DNA from: an uncultured Verrucomicrobiota bacterium
GTDB taxonomy: Bacteria > Verrucomicrobiota > Verrucomicrobiia > Verrucomicrobiales > Verrucomicrobiaceae
Direction: 5' to 3'
Assembly: GCA_903838675.1 (NCBI GenBank)
Contig: CAILZI010000202.1
Location: forward strand, 1-57,910
Length of the DNA: 57,910 nucleotides
The notes beneath the pieces were generated by a model. It ran no database searches and was not told where the DNA came from. It worked only from the letters and a program-made list of their open reading frames with translations. Made by a program: the position numbers and the translations under genes. Below, in pieces: positions 57,888 through 57,910 of this stretch (the stretch's first letter is position 1; each line of letters begins with the position of its first letter).

Positions 57888-57910
57888 ATGGCCGTCTCCA
57901 TCAGCGTCGA
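57888..57910 (+). CDS. Possible start of the next gene (cut by window edge)
   Basis: An ATG at 57888 opens a frame (MAVSISV) that runs off the right edge. Position and direction fit a gene following the cupredoxin, but only seven codons are visible and no ribosome binding site stands out, so this is a weak call. Confidence 0.25.

Noticed and set aside
1..57910. CRISPR arrays, tRNA/rRNA genes, insertion sequences, prophage genes, attachment sites
   Set aside because: No regularly spaced repeats, transposase or integrase motifs, or cloverleaf-like sequences were noticed by reading. All gaps are under about 200 bases. A short tRNA could still be missed without a scan such as tRNAscan-SE.

Overview
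The window reads as a GC-rich, densely coded stretch of chromosome from a member of the Verrucomicrobiota, most like the Prosthecobacter/Verrucomicrobium group. This is inferred from the gene families, not from a marker gene. The families are two formylglycine sulfatases, a twin-arginine DUF1501 protein, a twin-arginine Gfo/Idh/MocA oxidoreductase, a WD40 Ser/Thr kinase, a cytochrome c plus leucine-rich-repeat protein and a rhomboid-like protein with a C-terminal verrucomicrobial-type tail. No rRNA, tRNA, CRISPR array, insertion sequence or prophage was seen. No gap between genes exceeds about 200 bases.

Layout. 1-10.3 kb: truncated hisG, a large secreted protein, a sulfatase, metK with a clear terminator, and a kinase/WD40 gene split in two by what looks like a -1 frameshift. 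10.5-19.4 kb: galT-like gene, then a tightly overlapping nine-gene lipid-modification operon: desaturase, FAD oxidoreductase, DUF1365, Cfa-like methyltransferase, small membrane protein, DUF2062, DUF1295, a coclaurine-N-methyltransferase-like protein, TPR protein. 19.4-25.6 kb: Fsr-type MFS exporter with an AraC regulator, transketolase with terminator, a DUF2314 membrane protein and a membrane-anchored thioredoxin. 25.7-28.3 kb: a BlaI-type repressor with two inverted-repeat operators, followed by an M56 peptidase fused to a Wzz-like coiled-coil domain. 28.5-38.9 kb: a carbohydrate/sulfatase-flavoured accessory region holding a second sulfatase, an amber-interrupted secreted protein, DUF1501, Gfo/Idh/MocA, cyclase, phosphodiester glycosidase, rhomboid-like protein, an orphan RbsC-like permease with an extra periplasmic domain, and DUF4412.

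38.9-46.4 kb: a compact polyketide/fatty-acid-type island with an active ketosynthase, a ketosynthase homologue lacking all three catalytic residues, an AMP-ligase-like protein with an altered P-loop, a methyltransferase, a polysaccharide deacetylase, an LpxL-like acyltransferase and a halogenase-like flavoenzyme. The content recalls aryl-polyene or flexirubin loci, but no acyl carrier protein, ketoreductase or dehydratase lies in the window. 46.4-57.9 kb: mostly core metabolism and secreted proteins: a second phosphodiester glycosidase, aroC, a C39-like peptidase, glgC, a cytochrome/LRR protein, PrxQ-type peroxiredoxin, fumC, a universal stress protein, an alpha/beta hydrolase and a membrane-anchored cupredoxin.

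The most promising leads are the lipid operon with its two non-standard Cfa-family methyltransferases, the ketosynthase island, and the BlaI / M56-Wzz sensor pair. Several genes also show breaks or embedded repeats that should be checked against reads before being treated as biology.
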